Part shown: one piece after another, positions 24,804 through 38,700 of the stretch | Layout of the letters: the number at the start of each line of letters is the position of its first letter | How positions within the stretch are numbered: position 1 is the stretch's first letter | DNA from: Calliopsis andreniformis | Taxonomy: Eukaryota > Arthropoda > Insecta > Hymenoptera > Andrenidae | Assembly (NCBI RefSeq): GCF_051401765.1 | Contig: NW_027480449.1 | Span: 5,394,001 to 5,458,000, forward strand | Direction of reading: 5' to 3' | DNA length: 64,000 nucleotides | Notes under the pieces: model-generated | What the model was told of the DNA's origin: nothing | What the model saw: only the letters and a program-made list of their open reading frames with translations | Database searches by the model: none | Position numbers and translations under genes: made by a program

Positions 24804-24908
24804 TTGAAGATTGAGTATTGATGCCTGAGGATTGAGGATTGAGGATTGAGTACTGAGGATTGAGGATTGAGGATTGAGCATTGAGGGTTGAAGATTGAGG
24901 ATTAAGGA
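24804..24908. repeat. Short chimeric patch between HOR blocks
   Basis: About 105 bp match the phrase found around 17820-17930 (GATGCCTGAGG to GATTAAGGATTGAGG), an internal position of another unit. At about 24905 the sequence switches again, to the ATCGAGG-containing phrase found near 12334. Two junctions so close together suggest gene-conversion-like or template-switching exchange. Confidence 0.6.
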
Positions 24909-27900
24909 TTGAGGATCGAGGATTGAGGATTGAGTATTGAAGATTGAGTATTGATGCCTGACGATTGAGGATTGAGGATTGAGGATTGAGGACTGAGTAT
25001 TGAAGATTGAGGATTGGGTATTGAGGATTGAAGAATGAGGATTGAGGATTGAGGATTGACGATTGGGGATTGAAGTTTCAGTATTGAGGATTAAAGATTG
25101 AGGATTGAGGATTGAGGATTGAGGATTGAGGATTGAAGATTGAGAATTGAGGATTGAGGGTTGAGGATTGAGGATTGAGGATTGAGGATTGAGGATTGAG
25201 GATTGAGGATTGAGGATTGAGGATTGAGGATTGATGGTTGAGTATTGAGGATTGATGGCTGAGGGTTGTGTGTTGAGTATTGAGGATTGAGGACTGAGGA
25301 TTGAGGATAGAGGATTGAGGATTGAGGATTGAGGATTGAGGATTGAGGATTGAGGATTGAGGATTGAGGATTGAGGATTGATGGTTGAGTATTGAGGATT
25401 GATGGCTGAGGGTTGTGTGTTGAGTATTGAGGATTGAGGACTGAGGATTGAGGATAGAGGATTGAGGATTGAGGATTGAGTATTGATGATTGAATATTGA
25501 GGATTGAGGATTGAGGTTTGAGGATTGAGGACGAGGACTGACGGTTGAGGATTGAGGTTTGAGGATTGAGGATTTAGGATTGAGGACTGAGGATTGAGGA
25601 TTGAGGACTGAGCATTGAGGATTGAAGATTGAGGATGGAGGATGGAGGATGAGGACGGACGATTGAGGATTGAGGTTTGAGGATTGAGGATTGAGGATTG
25701 AGGACTAAGGATTGAGGATTGAGGATTGAGCATTGAGGATTGGACATTGAGGACTGGGGATTGAGGATTTAAGTTTGAGGATTAAGGATTGAAGATTGTG
25801 TATTGAGGATCTAGGATTGGAGATTGACTATTGAGGATTGAAGATTGAGGATTGAGGATTGAGGATTGAGAATTGAGAATTGAGTATGAGGACTGAGGGT
25901 TGAGGATTGAGGTTTGAGGAACGAGGATTGAGGATTGAGGATTGAGGATTAAGGATTGACGATTGTGTATTGAAGATTGAGGATTGATGACTGAGGATTG
26001 ACGACTGAGGATTGAGCATTGAGGATTGATGACTGAAGATTGAGTATTGAGGATTGAATATTGAGGATTGAGGATTGAGGATTGAGGATTGAGGATTGAG
26101 GACTGAAGATTGAGTATTGAGGATTGAAGGTTGAGGATTGTGGATTGAGGATTGAGGATTGAGGATTGAAGATTGAGTATTGATGCCTGAGGATTGAGGA
26201 TTGAGGATTGAGTACTGAGGATTGAGGATTGAGGATTGAGCATTGAGGGTTGAAGATTGAGGATTAAGGATTGAGGATTGAGGATTGAGGATTAAGGATT
26301 AAAGATTGAATATTGATGATTGAAGATTGAGAATTGAGGATTGAGTGTTGTGGATTGAGGACGAGGACCGAGGGTTGAATATTGATGTTTGAGGCATGAG
26401 GATTGAGGATTGAGGACTGAGAATTGATGATTGAGGATTGAGGATAGAAGATTGAGGATTGGGTATTGAGGATTGGGTATTGAGGATTCAGAATTGAGGA
26501 TTGAGGATTGAGGATTGAGGATTGAGGATTGAGGATTGAAGATTGAGTACTGAGGATTGAAGATTGAGGATTGAGGATTGAGGATTGATGATTGAGGATT
26601 GAGCATTGAAGATTGAGGATTGGGGATTGACGATTGACGATTGAGGATTGAGTATTGAGAATTGAAGATTGAGTATTGATGATTGAAGATTGAGGATTGA
26701 GGATTGAGTGTTGAGGATTGAGGACGAGGACTGACGGTTGGGGATTGAGGATTGAGCATTGAGGATTGAAGATTGATGACTGGGGATTGAGGATTGAAGA
26801 TTGAGGATTAAGGATTGAAGATTGGGGATTGAGGATCTTGGATTGGAGATTGATTATGGAGGATTGAAGATTGACGATTGAGGATTGAGGATTGAGAATT
26901 GAGAATTGAGGATGAGGACTGTGAGTTGAGGATTGAGGTTTGAGGAATGAGGGTTGAGGGTTGAGGATTGAGGATTGAGGACTGAGGATTGAGGTTTGAG
27001 GATTGAGTACTGAAGGATGAGTATTGATGCCTGAGGATTGATGATTGAGGATTGAGGTTTGAGGATTGTGGATTGAAGATTGAGTATTGAGGATTGAAAA
27101 TTGAGGATTGAGGATTGAGGATTGAGGATGGAGGATGGAGGACGAGGACGGACGGTTGAGGATTGAGGTTTGGTGTTTGACGATTGAGGATTGAGGACTG
27201 AGGATTGAGGATTGAGGATTGTGCATTGAGGATTGGACATTGAGGACAGGGGATTGAGGATTGAAGATTGAGGATTAAGGATTGAAGATTGGGGATTGAG
27301 GATCTAGGATTGGAGATTGATTATTGAGGATTGAAGATTGAGGATTGAGGATTGTGGATTGAGAATTGAGAATTGAGTATGAGGACTGAGGGTTGAGGAT
27401 TGAGGTTTGAGGAATGAGGATTGAGGGTTGAGGATTGAGGATTGAGGATCGAGGATTGAGGATTGAGTATTGAAGATTGAGTATTGATGCCTGAGGATTG
27501 AGGATTGAGGATTGAGGATTGAGGACTGAGTATTGAAGATTGAGGATTGGGTATTGAGGATTGAAGAATGAGGATTGAGGATTGAGGATTGAGGATTGGG
27601 GATTGAAGTTTCAGTATTGAGGATTAAAGATTGAGGATTGAGGATTGAGGATTGAGGATTGAGGATTGAAGATTGAGAATTGAGGATTGAGGGTTGAGGA
27701 TTGAGGATTGAGGAATGAGGATTGAGGATTGAGGATTGAGGATTGAGGATTGAGGATTGAGGATTGAGGATTGATGGTTGAGTGTTGAGGATTGATGGCT
27801 GAGGGTTGTGTGTTGAGTATTGAGGATTGAGGACTGAGGATTGAGGATAGAGGATTGAGGATTGAGGATTGAGGATTGAGGATTGAGGATTGAGGACTGA

Positions 27901-30218
27901 CGCTTGAGGATTGAGGATTGAGCATTGAGGATTGAAGATTGAGGACTGGCGATTGAGGATTGAAGATTGAGGATTAAGGATTGAGTATTGGGGATTGAGG
28001 ATGTAGGATTGGAGAATGATTATTGAGGATTGAAGATTGAGGATTGAGGATTGAGGATTGAGGATTGAGAATTGAGAATTGAGGATGACGACTGAGGGTT
28101 GAGGATTGAGGTTTGAGGAACGAGGATTGAGGATTGAGGATTGAGGATTAAGGATTGACGATTGAGTATTGAAGATTGAGGATTGATGACTGAGGATTGA
28201 CGACTGAGGATTGAGCATTGAGGATTGATGATTGAAGATTGAGTATTGAGGATTGAATACTGAGGATTGAGGATTGAGGATTGAGGATTGAGGATTGAGG
28301 ATTGAGGACTGAAGATTGAGTATTGAGGATTGAAGGTTGAGGATTGTGGATTGAGGATTGAGGATTGAGGATTGAAGATTGAGTATTGATGCCTGAGGAT
28401 TGAGGATTGAGGATTGAGTACTGAGGATTGAGGATTGAGGATTGAGCATTGAGGGTTGAAGATTGAGGATTAAGGATTGAGGATTGAGGATTGAGGATTA
28501 AGGATTAAAGATTGAATATTGATGATTGAAGATTGAGAATTGAGGATTGAGGGTTGTGGATTGAGGACGAGGACCGAGGGTTGAATATTGATGTTTGAGG
28601 CATGAGGATTGAGGATTGAGGACTGAGAATTGATGATTGAGGATTGAGGATAGAAGATTGAGGATTGGGTATTGAGGATTGAAGATTGAGGATTCAGGAT
28701 TGAGGATTGAGGATTGAGGATTGAGGATTGAGGATTGAGGATTGAAGATTGAGTACTGAGGATTGAAGATTGAGGATTGAGGATTGAGGATTGATGATTG
28801 AGGATTGAGCATTGAAGATTGAGGATTGGGGATTGACGATTGACGATTGAGGATTGAGTATTGAGGATTGAAGATTGAGTATTGATGATTGAAGATTGGG
28901 GATTGAGGATTGAGTGTTGAGGATTGAGGACGAGGACTGACGGTTGGGGATTGAGGATTGAGCATTGAGGATTGAAGATTGATGACTGGGGATTGAGGAT
29001 TGAAGATTGAGGATTAAGGATTGAAGATTGGGGATTGAGGATCTTGGATTGGAGATTGATTATGGAGGATTGAAGATTGACGATTGAGGATTGAGGATTG
29101 AGAATTGAGAATTGAGAATGAGGACTGTGAGTTGAGGATTGAGGTTTGAGGAATGAGGGTTGAGGGTTGAGGATTGAGGATTGAGGACTGAGGATTGAGG
29201 ATTGAGGATTGAGTATTGAAGGTTGAGTATTGATGCCTGAGGATTGATGATTGAGGATTGAGGTTTGAGGATTGTGGATTGAAGATTGAGTATTGAGGAT
29301 TGAAAATTGAGGATTGAGGATTGAGGATTGAGGATGGAGGATGGAGGACGAGGACGGACGGTTGAGGATTGAGGTTTGGTGATTGACGATTGAGGATTGA
29401 GGACTGAGGATTGAGGATTGAGGATTGAGCATTGAGGATTGGACATTGAGGACTGGGGATTGAGGATTGAAGATTGAGGATTAAGGATTGAAGATTGGGG
29501 ATTGAGGATCTAGGATTGGAGATTGATTATTGAGGATTGAAGATTGAGGATTGAGGATTGTGGATTGAGAATTGAGAATTGAGTATGAGGACTGAGGGTT
29601 GAGGATTGAGGTTTGAGGAATGAGGATTGAGGGTTGAGGATTGAGGATTGAGGATCGAGGATTGAGGATTGAGTATTGAAGATTGAGTATTGATGCCTGA
29701 CGATTGAGGATTGAGGATTGAGGATTGAGGACTGAGTATTGAAGATTGAGGATTGGGTATTGAGGATTGAAGAATGAGGATTGAGGATTGAGGATTGAGG
29801 ATTGGGGATTGAAGTTTCAGTATTGAGGATTAAAGATTGAGGATTGAGGATTGAGGATTGAGGATTGAGGATTGAAGATTGAGAATTGAGGATTGAGGGT
29901 TGAGGATTGAGGATTGAGGATTGAGGATTGAGGATTGAGGATTGAGGATTGAGGATTGAGGATTGAGGATTGATGGTTGAGTATTGAGGATTGATGGCTG
30001 AGCGTTGTGTGTTGAGTATTGAGGATTGAGGACTGAGGATTGAGGATAGAGGATTGAGGATTGAGGATTGAGGATTGAGGATTGAGGATTGAGGATTGAG
30101 GATTGAGGATTGAGGATTGATGGTTGAGTATTGAGGATTGATGGCTGAGGGTTGTGTGTTGAGTATTGAGGATTGAGGACTGAGGATTGAGGATAGAGGA
30201 TTGAGGATTGAGGATTGA
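24905..30218. repeat. Block P, copy 1 (5.3 kb)
   Basis: This matches 32130-37450. The offset is 7225 bp at the left end (GCCTGAC at 24956 against 32181) and 7232 bp from about 25780 onward (for example landmarks 26835/34067 and 29041/36273). The copies differ by one heptamer and scattered substitutions, for example AGCGTTG at 30001 against AGGGTTG. It includes two 147-bp doublets (ATGGTTG at 25234/25381 and 29973/30120). Confidence 0.83.
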
Positions 30219-33117
30219 GGATTGAGGACTGAGGATTGAGGACTGAGCATTGAGCATTGAGGATTGGACATTGAGGACAGGGGATTGAGGATTGAAGATT
30301 GAGGATTAAGGATTGAAGATTGGGGATTGAGGATCTAGGATTGGAGATTGATTATTGAGGATTGAAGATTGAGGATTGAGGATTGTGGATTGAGAATTGA
30401 GAATTGAGTATGAGGACTGAGGGTTGAGGATTGAGGTTTGAGGAATGAGGATTGAGGGTTGAGGATTGAGGATTGAGGATCGAGGATTGAGGATTGAGGA
30501 TTGAGGATTGAGGATTGAGGATTGAAGATTGAGAATTGAGGATTGAGGGTTGAGGATTGAGGATTGAGGATTGAGGATTGAGGATTGAGGATTGAGGATT
30601 GAGGATTGAGGATTGAGGATTGAGGATTGATGGTTGAGTGTTGAGGATTGATGGCTGAGGGTTGTGTGTTGAGTATTGAGGATTGAGGACTGAGGATTGA
30701 GGATAGAGGATTGAGGATTGAGGATTGAGGATTGAGGATTGAGGATTGAGGACTGACGCATGAGGATTGAGGATTGAGCATTGAGGATTGAAGATTGAGG
30801 ACTGGCGATTGAGGATTGAGGATTGAGGATTAAGGATTGAGTATTGGGGATTGAGGATGTAGGATTGGAGAATGATTATTGAGGATTGAAGATTGAGGAT
30901 TGAGGATTGAGGATTGAGGATTGAGAATTGAGAATTGAGGATGACGACTGAGGGTTGAGGATTGAGGTTTGAGGAACGAGGATTGAGGATTGAGGATTGA
31001 GGATTAAGGATTGACGATTGAGTATTGAAGATTGAGGATTGATGACTGAGGATTGACGACTGAGGATTGAGCATTGAGGATTGATGATTGAAGATTGAGT
31101 ATTGAGGATTGAATACTGAGGATTGAGGATTGAGGATTGAGGATTGAGGATTGAGGACTGAAGATTGAGTATTGAGGATTGAAGGTTGAGGATTGTGGAT
31201 TGAGGATTGAGGATTGAGAATTGAGGATTGAAGATTGAGTACTGAGGATTGAAGATTGAGGATTGAGGATTGAGGATTGATGATTGAGGATTGAGCATTG
31301 AAGATTGAGGATTGGGGATTGACGATTGACGATTGAGGATTGAGTATTGAGGATTGAAGATTGAGTATTGATGATTGAACATTGAGGATTGAGGATTGAG
31401 TGTTGAGGATTGAGGACGAGGACTGACGGTTGGGGATTGAGGATTGAGCATCGAGGATTGAAGATTGATGACTGGGGATTGAGGATTGAAGATTGAGGAT
31501 TAAGGATTGAAGATTGGGGATTGAGGATCTTGGATTGGAGATTGATTATGGAGGATTGAAGATTGACGATTGAGGATTGAGGATTGAGAATTGAGAATTG
31601 AGAATGAGGACTGTGAGTTGAGGATTGAGGTTTGAGGAATGAGGGTTGAGGGTTGAGGATTGAGGATTGAGGACTGAGGATTGAGGATTGAGGATTGAGT
31701 ATTGAAGGTTGAGTATTGATGCCTGAGGATTGATGATTGAGAATTGAGGTTTGAGGATTGTGGATTGAAGATTGAGTATTGAGGATTGAAAATTGAGGAT
31801 TGAGGATTGAGGATTGAGGATGGAGGATGGAGGACGAGGACGGACGGTTGAGGATTGAGGTTTGGTGATTGACGATTGAGGATTGAGGACTGAGGATTGA
31901 GGATTGAGGATTGAGCATTGAGGATTGGACATTGAGGACTGGGGATTGAGGATTGAAGATAGAGGATTAAGGATTGAAGATTGGGGATTGAGGATCTAGG
32001 ATTGGAGATTGATTATTGAGGATTGAAGATTGAGGATTGAGGATTGTGGATTGAGAATTGAGAATTGAGTATGAGGACTGAGGGTTGAGGATTGAGGTTT
32101 GAGGAATGAGGATTGAGGGTTGAGGATTGAGGATTGAGGATCGAGGATTGAGGATTGAGTATTGAAGATTGAGTATTGATGCCTGACGATTGAGGACTGA
32201 GGATTGAGGATTGAGGACTGAGTATTGAAAATTGAGGATTGGGTATTGAGGATTGAAGAATGAGGATTGAGGATTGAGGATTGAGGATTGGGGATTGAAG
32301 TTTCAGTATTGAGGATTAAAGATTGAGGATTGAGGATTGAGGATTGAGGATTGAGGATTGAAGATTGAGAATTGAGGATTGAGGGTTGAGGATTGAGGAT
32401 TGAGGATTGAGGATTGAGGATTGAGGATTGAGGATTGAGGATTGAGGATTGAGGATTGATGGTTGAGTATTGAGGATTGATGGCTGAGGGTTGTGTGTTG
32501 AGTATTGAGGATTGAGGACTGAGGATTCAGGATAGAGGATTGAGGATTGAGGATTGAGGATTGAGGATTGAGGATTGAGGATTGAGGATTGAGGATTGAG
32601 GATTGATGGTTGAGTATTGAGGATTGATGGCTGAGGGTTGTGTGTTGAGTATTGAGGATTGAGGACTGAGGATTGAGGATAGAGGATTGAGGATTGAGGA
32701 TTGAGTATTGATGATTGAATATTGAGGATTGAGGATTGAGGTTTGAGGATTGAGGACGAGGACTGACGGTTGAGGATTGAGGTTTGAGGATTGAGGATTT
32801 AGGATTGAGGACTGAGGATTGAGGATTGAGGACTGAGCATTGAGGATTGAAGATTGAGGATGGAGGATGGAGGATGAGGACGGACGATTGAGGATTGAGG
32901 TTTGAGGATTGAGGATTGAGGATTGAGGACTAAGGATTGAGGATTGAGGATTGAGCATTGAGGATTGGACATTGAGGACTGGGGATTGAGGATTTAAGTT
33001 TGAGGATTAAGGATTGAAGATTGTGTATTGAGGATCTAGGATTGGAGATTGACTATTGAGGATTGAAGATTGAGGATTGAGGATTGAGGATTGAGAATTG
33101 AGAATTGAGTATGAGGA
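30214..33117. repeat. Block Q, copy 1 (2.9 kb, lacks 175 bp)
   Basis: This matches 38672-41750. The offset is 8458 bp up to about 30495 and 8633 bp afterwards. The 175-bp difference (25 heptamers) is a segment running from GAGTATTGAAG to GATTAAAGATTG that is present at about 38953-39127 but missing here. The left edge is marked by an unusual doubled GAGCATTGAGCATTG. Confidence 0.82.
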
Positions 33118-36100
33118 CTGAGGGTTGAGGATTGAGGTTTGAGGAACGAGGATTGAGGATTGAGGATTGAGGATTAAGGATTGACGATTGTGTATTGAAG
33201 ATTGAGGATTGATGACTGAGGATTGACGACTGAGGATTGAGCATTGAGGATTGATGACTGAAGATTGAGTATTGAGGATTGAATATTGAGGATTGAGGAT
33301 TGAGGATTGAGGATTGAGGATTGAGGATTGAGGACTGAAGATTGAGTATTGAGGATTGAAGGTTGAGGATTGTGGATTGAGGATTGAGGATTGAGGATTG
33401 AAGATTGAGTATTGATGCCTGAGGATTGAGGATTGAGGATTGAGTACTGAGGATTGAGGATTGAGGATTGAGCATTGAGGGTTGAAGATTGAGGATTAAG
33501 GATTGAGGATTGAGGATTGAGGATTAAGGATTAAAGATTGAATATTGATGATTGAAGATTGAGAATTGAGGATTGAGTGTTGTGGATTGAGGACGAGGAC
33601 CGAGGGTTGAATATTGATGTTTGAGGCATGAGGATTGAGGATTGAGGACTGAGAATTGATGATTGAGGATTGAGGATAGAAGATTGAGGATTGGGTATTG
33701 AGGATTGGGTATTGAGGATTCAGAATTGAGGATTGAGGATTGAGGATTGAGGATTGAGGATTGAGGATTGAAGATTGAGTACTGAGGATTGAAGATTGAG
33801 GATTGAGGATTGAGGATTGATGATTGAGGATTGAGCATTGAAGATTGAGGATTGGGGATTGACGATTGACGATTGAGGATTGAGTATTGAGAATTGAAGA
33901 TTGAGTATTGATGATTGAAGATTGAGGATTGAGGATTGAGTGTTGAGGATTGAGGACGAGGACTGACGGTTGGGGATTGAGGATTGAGCATTGAGGATTG
34001 AAGATTGATGACTGGGGATTGAGGATTGAAGATTGAGGATTAAGGATTGAAGATTGGGGATTGAGGATCTTGGATTGGAGATTGATTATGGAGGATTGAA
34101 GATTGACGATTGAGGATTGAGGATTGAGAATTGAGAATTGAGGATGAGGACTGTGAGTTGAGGATTGAGGTTTGAGGAATGAGGGTTGAGGGTTGAGGAT
34201 TGAGGATTGAGGACTGAGGATTGAGGTTTGAGGATTGAGTACTGAAGGATGAGTATTGATGCCTGAGGATTGATGATTGAGGATTGAGGTTTGAGGATTG
34301 TGGATTGAAGATTGAGTATTGAGGATTGAAAATTGAGGATTGAGGATTGAGGATTGAGGATGGAGGATGGAGGACGAGGACGGACGGTTGAGGATTGAGG
34401 TTTGGTGTTTGACGATTGAGGATTGAGGACTGAGGATTGAGGATTGAGGATTGTGCATTGAGGATTGGACATTGAGGACAGGGGATTGAGGATTGAAGAT
34501 TGAGGATTAAGGATTGAAGATTGGGGATTGAGGATCTAGGATTGGAGATTGATTATTGAGGATTGAAGATTGAGGATTGAGGATTGTGGATTGAGAATTG
34601 AGAATTGAGTATGAGGACTGAGGGTTGAGGATTGAGGTTTGAGGAATGAGGATTGAGGGTTGAGGATTGAGGATTGAGGATCGAGGATTGAGGATTGAGT
34701 ATTGAAGATTGAGTATTGATGCCTGAGGATTGAGGATTGAGGATTGAGGATTGAGGACTGAGTATTGAAGATTGAGGATTGGGTATTGAGGATTGAAGAA
34801 TGAGGATTGAGGATTGAGGATTGAGGATTGGGGATTGAAGTTTCAGTATTGAGGATTAAAGATTGAGGATTGAGGATTGAGGATTGAGGATTGAGGATTG
34901 AAGATTGAGAATTGAGGATTGAGGGTTGAGGATTGAGGATTGAGGATTGAGGATTGAGGATTGAGGATTGAGGATTGAGGATTGAGGATTGAGGATTGAG
35001 GATTGATGGTTGAGTGTTGAGGATTGATGGCTGAGGGTTGTGTGTTGAGTATTGAGGATTGAGGACTGAGGATTGAGGATAGAGGATTGAGGATTGAGGA
35101 TTGAGGATTGAGGATTGAGGATTGAGGACTGACGCTTGAGGATTGAGGATTGAGCATTGAGGATTGAAGATTGAGGACTGGCGATTGAGGATTGAAGATT
35201 GAGGATTAAGGATTGAGTATTGGGGATTGAGGATGTAGGATTGGAGAATGATTATTGAGGATTGAAGATTGAGGATTGAGGATTGAGGATTGAGGATTGA
35301 GAATTGAGAATTGAGGATGACGACTGAGGGTTGAGGATTGAGGTTTGAGGAACGAGGATTGAGGATTGAGGATTGAGGATTAAGGATTGACGATTGAGTA
35401 TTGAAGATTGAGGATTGATGACTGAGGATTGACGACTGAGGATTGAGCATTGAGGATTGATGATTGAAGATTGAGTATTGAGGATTGAATACTGAGGATT
35501 GAGGATTGAGGATTGAGGATTGAGGATTGAGGATTGAGGACTGAAGATTGAGTATTGAGGATTGAAGGTTGAGGATTGTGGATTGAGGATTGAGGATTGA
35601 GGATTGAAGATTGAGTATTGATGCCTGAGGATTGAGGATTGAGGATTGAGTACTGAGGATTGAGGATTGAGGATTGAGCATTGAGGGTTGAAGATTGAGG
35701 ATTAAGGATTGAGGATTGAGGATTGAGGATTAAGGATTAAAGATTGAATATTGATGATTGAAGATTGAGAATTGAGGATTGAGGGTTGTGGATTGAGGAC
35801 GAGGACCGAGGGTTGAATATTGATGTTTGAGGCATGAGGATTGAGGATTGAGGACTGAGAATTGATGATTGAGGATTGAGGATAGAAGATTGAGGATTGG
35901 GTATTGAGGATTGAAGATTGAGGATTCAGGATTGAGGATTGAGGATTGAGGATTGAGGATTGAGGATTGAGGATTGAAGATTGAGTACTGAGGATTGAAG
36001 ATTGAGGATTGAGGATTGAGGATTGATGATTGAGGATTGAGCATTGAAGATTGAGGATTGGGGATTGACGATTGATGATTGAGGATTGAGTATTGAGGAT

Positions 36101-37450
36101 TGAAGATTGAGTATTGATGATTGAAGATTGGGGATTGAGGATTGAGTGTTGAGGATTGAGGACGAGGACTGACGGTTGGGGATTGAGGATTGAGCATTGA
36201 GGATTGAAGATTGATGACTGGGGATTGAGGATTGAAGATTGAGGATTAAGGATTGAAGATTGGGGATTGAGGATCTTGGATTGGAGATTGATTATGGAGG
36301 ATTGAAGATTGACGATTGAGGATTGAGGATTGAGAATTGAGAATTGAGAATGAGGACTGTGAGTTGAGGATTGAGGTTTGAGGAATGAGGGTTGAGGGTT
36401 GAGGATTGAGGATTGAGGACTGAGGATTGAGGATTGAGGATTGAGTATTGAAGGTTGAGTATTGATGCCTGAGGATTGATGATTGAGGATTGAGGTTTGA
36501 GGATTGTGGATTGAAGATTGAGTATTGAGGATTGAAAATTGAGGATTGAGGATTGAGGATTGAGGATGGAGGATGGAGGACGAGGACGGACGGTTGAGGA
36601 TTGAGGTTTGGTGATTGACGATTGAGGATTGAGGACTGAGGATTGAGGATTGAGGATTGAGCATTGAGGATTGGACATTGAGGACTGGGGATTGAGGATT
36701 GAAGATTGAGGATTAAGGATTGAAGATTGGGGATTGAGGATCTAGGATTGGAGATTGATTATTGAGGATTGAAGATTGAGGATTGAGGATTGTGGATTGA
36801 GAATTGAGAATTGAGTATGAGGACTGAGGGTTGAGGATTGAGGTTTGAGGAATGAGGATTGAGGGTTGAGGATTGAGGATTGAGGATCGAGGATTGAGGA
36901 TTGAGTATTGAAGATTGAGTATTGATGCCTGACGATTGAGGATTGAGGATTGAGGATTGAGGACTGAGTATTGAAGATTGAGGATTGGGTATTGAGGATT
37001 GAAGAATGAGGATTGAGGATTGAGGATTGAGGATTGGGGATTGAAGTTTCAGTATTGAGGATTAAAGATTGAGGATTGAGGATTGAGGATTGAGGATTGA
37101 GGATTGAAGATTGAGAATTGAGGATTGAGGGTTGAGGATTGAGGATTGAGGATTGAGGATTGAGGATTGAGGATTGAGGATTGAGGATTGAGGATTGAGG
37201 ATTGATGGTTGAGTATTGAGGATTGATGGCTGAGGGTTGTGTGTTGAGTATTGAGGATTGAGGACTGAGGATTGAGGATAGAGGATTGAGGATTGAGGAT
37301 TGAGGATTGAGGATTGAGGATTGAGGATTGAGGATTGAGGATTGAGGATTGATGGTTGAGTATTGAGGATTGATGGCTGAGGGTTGTGTGTTGAGTATTG
37401 AGGATTGAGGACTGAGGATTGAGGATAGAGGTTTGAGGATTGAGGATTGA
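32130..37450. repeat. Block P, copy 2 (5.3 kb)
   Basis: This is the partner of 24905-30218 at offset 7225/7232. It overlaps the right end of block Q copy 1, which shows that the duplications were interleaved and not simply end to end. Landmarks are at 34067 and 36273. Confidence 0.83.
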
Positions 37451-38700
37451 GTATTGATGATTGAATATTGAGGATTGAGGATTGAGGTTTGAGGATTGAG
37501 GACGAGGACTGACGGTTGAGGATTGAGGTTTGAGGATTGAGGATTTAGGATTGAGGACTGAGGATTGAGGATTGAGGACTGAGCATTGAGGATTGAAGAT
37601 TGAGGATGGAGGATGGAGGATGAGGACGGACGATTGAGGATTGAGGTTTGAGGATTGAGGATTGAGGATTGAGGACTAAGGATTGAGGATTGAGGATTGA
37701 GCATTGAGGATTGGACATTGAGGACTGGGGATTGAGGATTTAAGTTTGAGGATTAAGGATTGAAGATTGTGTATTGAGGATCTAGGATTGGAGATTGACT
37801 ATTGAGGATTGAAGATTGAGGATTGAGGATTGAGGATTGAGAATTGAGAATTGAGTATGAGGACCGAGGGTTGAATATTGATGTTTGAGGCATGAGGATT
37901 GAGGATTGAGGACTGAGAATTGATGATTGAGGATTGAGGATAGAAGATTGAGGATTGGGTATTGAGGATTGAAGATTGAGGATTCAGAATTGAGGATTGA
38001 GGATTGAGGATTGAGGATTGAGGATTGAGGATTGAAGATTGAGTACTGAGGATTGAAGATTGAGGATTGAGGATTGAGGATTGATGATTGAGGATTGAGC
38101 ATTGAAGATTGAGGATTGGGGATTGACGATTGACGATTGAGGATTGAGTATTGAGGATTGAAGATTGAGTATTGATGATTGAAGATTGAGGATTGAGGAT
38201 TGAGTGTTGAGGATTGAGGACGAGGACTGACGGTTGGGGATTGAGGATTGAGCATTGAGGATTGAAGATTGATGACTGGGGATTGAGGATTGAAGATTGA
38301 GGATTAAGGATTGAAGATTGGGGATTGAGGATCTTGGATTGGAGATTGATTATGGAGGGTTGAAGATTGACGATTGAGGGTTGAGGATTGAGAATTGAGA
38401 ATGAGGACTGTGAGTTGAGGATTGAGGTTTGAGGAATGAGGGTTGAGGGTTGAGGATTGAGGATTGAGGACTGAGGATTGAGGATTGAGGATTGAGTATT
38501 GAAGGTTCAGTATTGATGCCTGAGGATTGATGATTGAGGATTGAGGTTTGAGGATTGTGGATTGAAGATTGAGTATTGAGGATTGAAAATTGAGGATTGA
38601 GGATTGAGGATTGAGGATGGAGGATGGAGGACGAGGACGGACGGTTGAGGATTGAGGTTTGGTGATTGACGATTGAGGATTGAGGACTGAGGATTGAGGA
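35945..38700. repeat. Block R, copy 1 (2.75 kb)
   Basis: This matches 39832-42587 at a constant offset of 3887 bp, with landmarks 36273/40160 and 38331/42218. Edges are fuzzy because both sides share common phrases. Confidence 0.78.
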
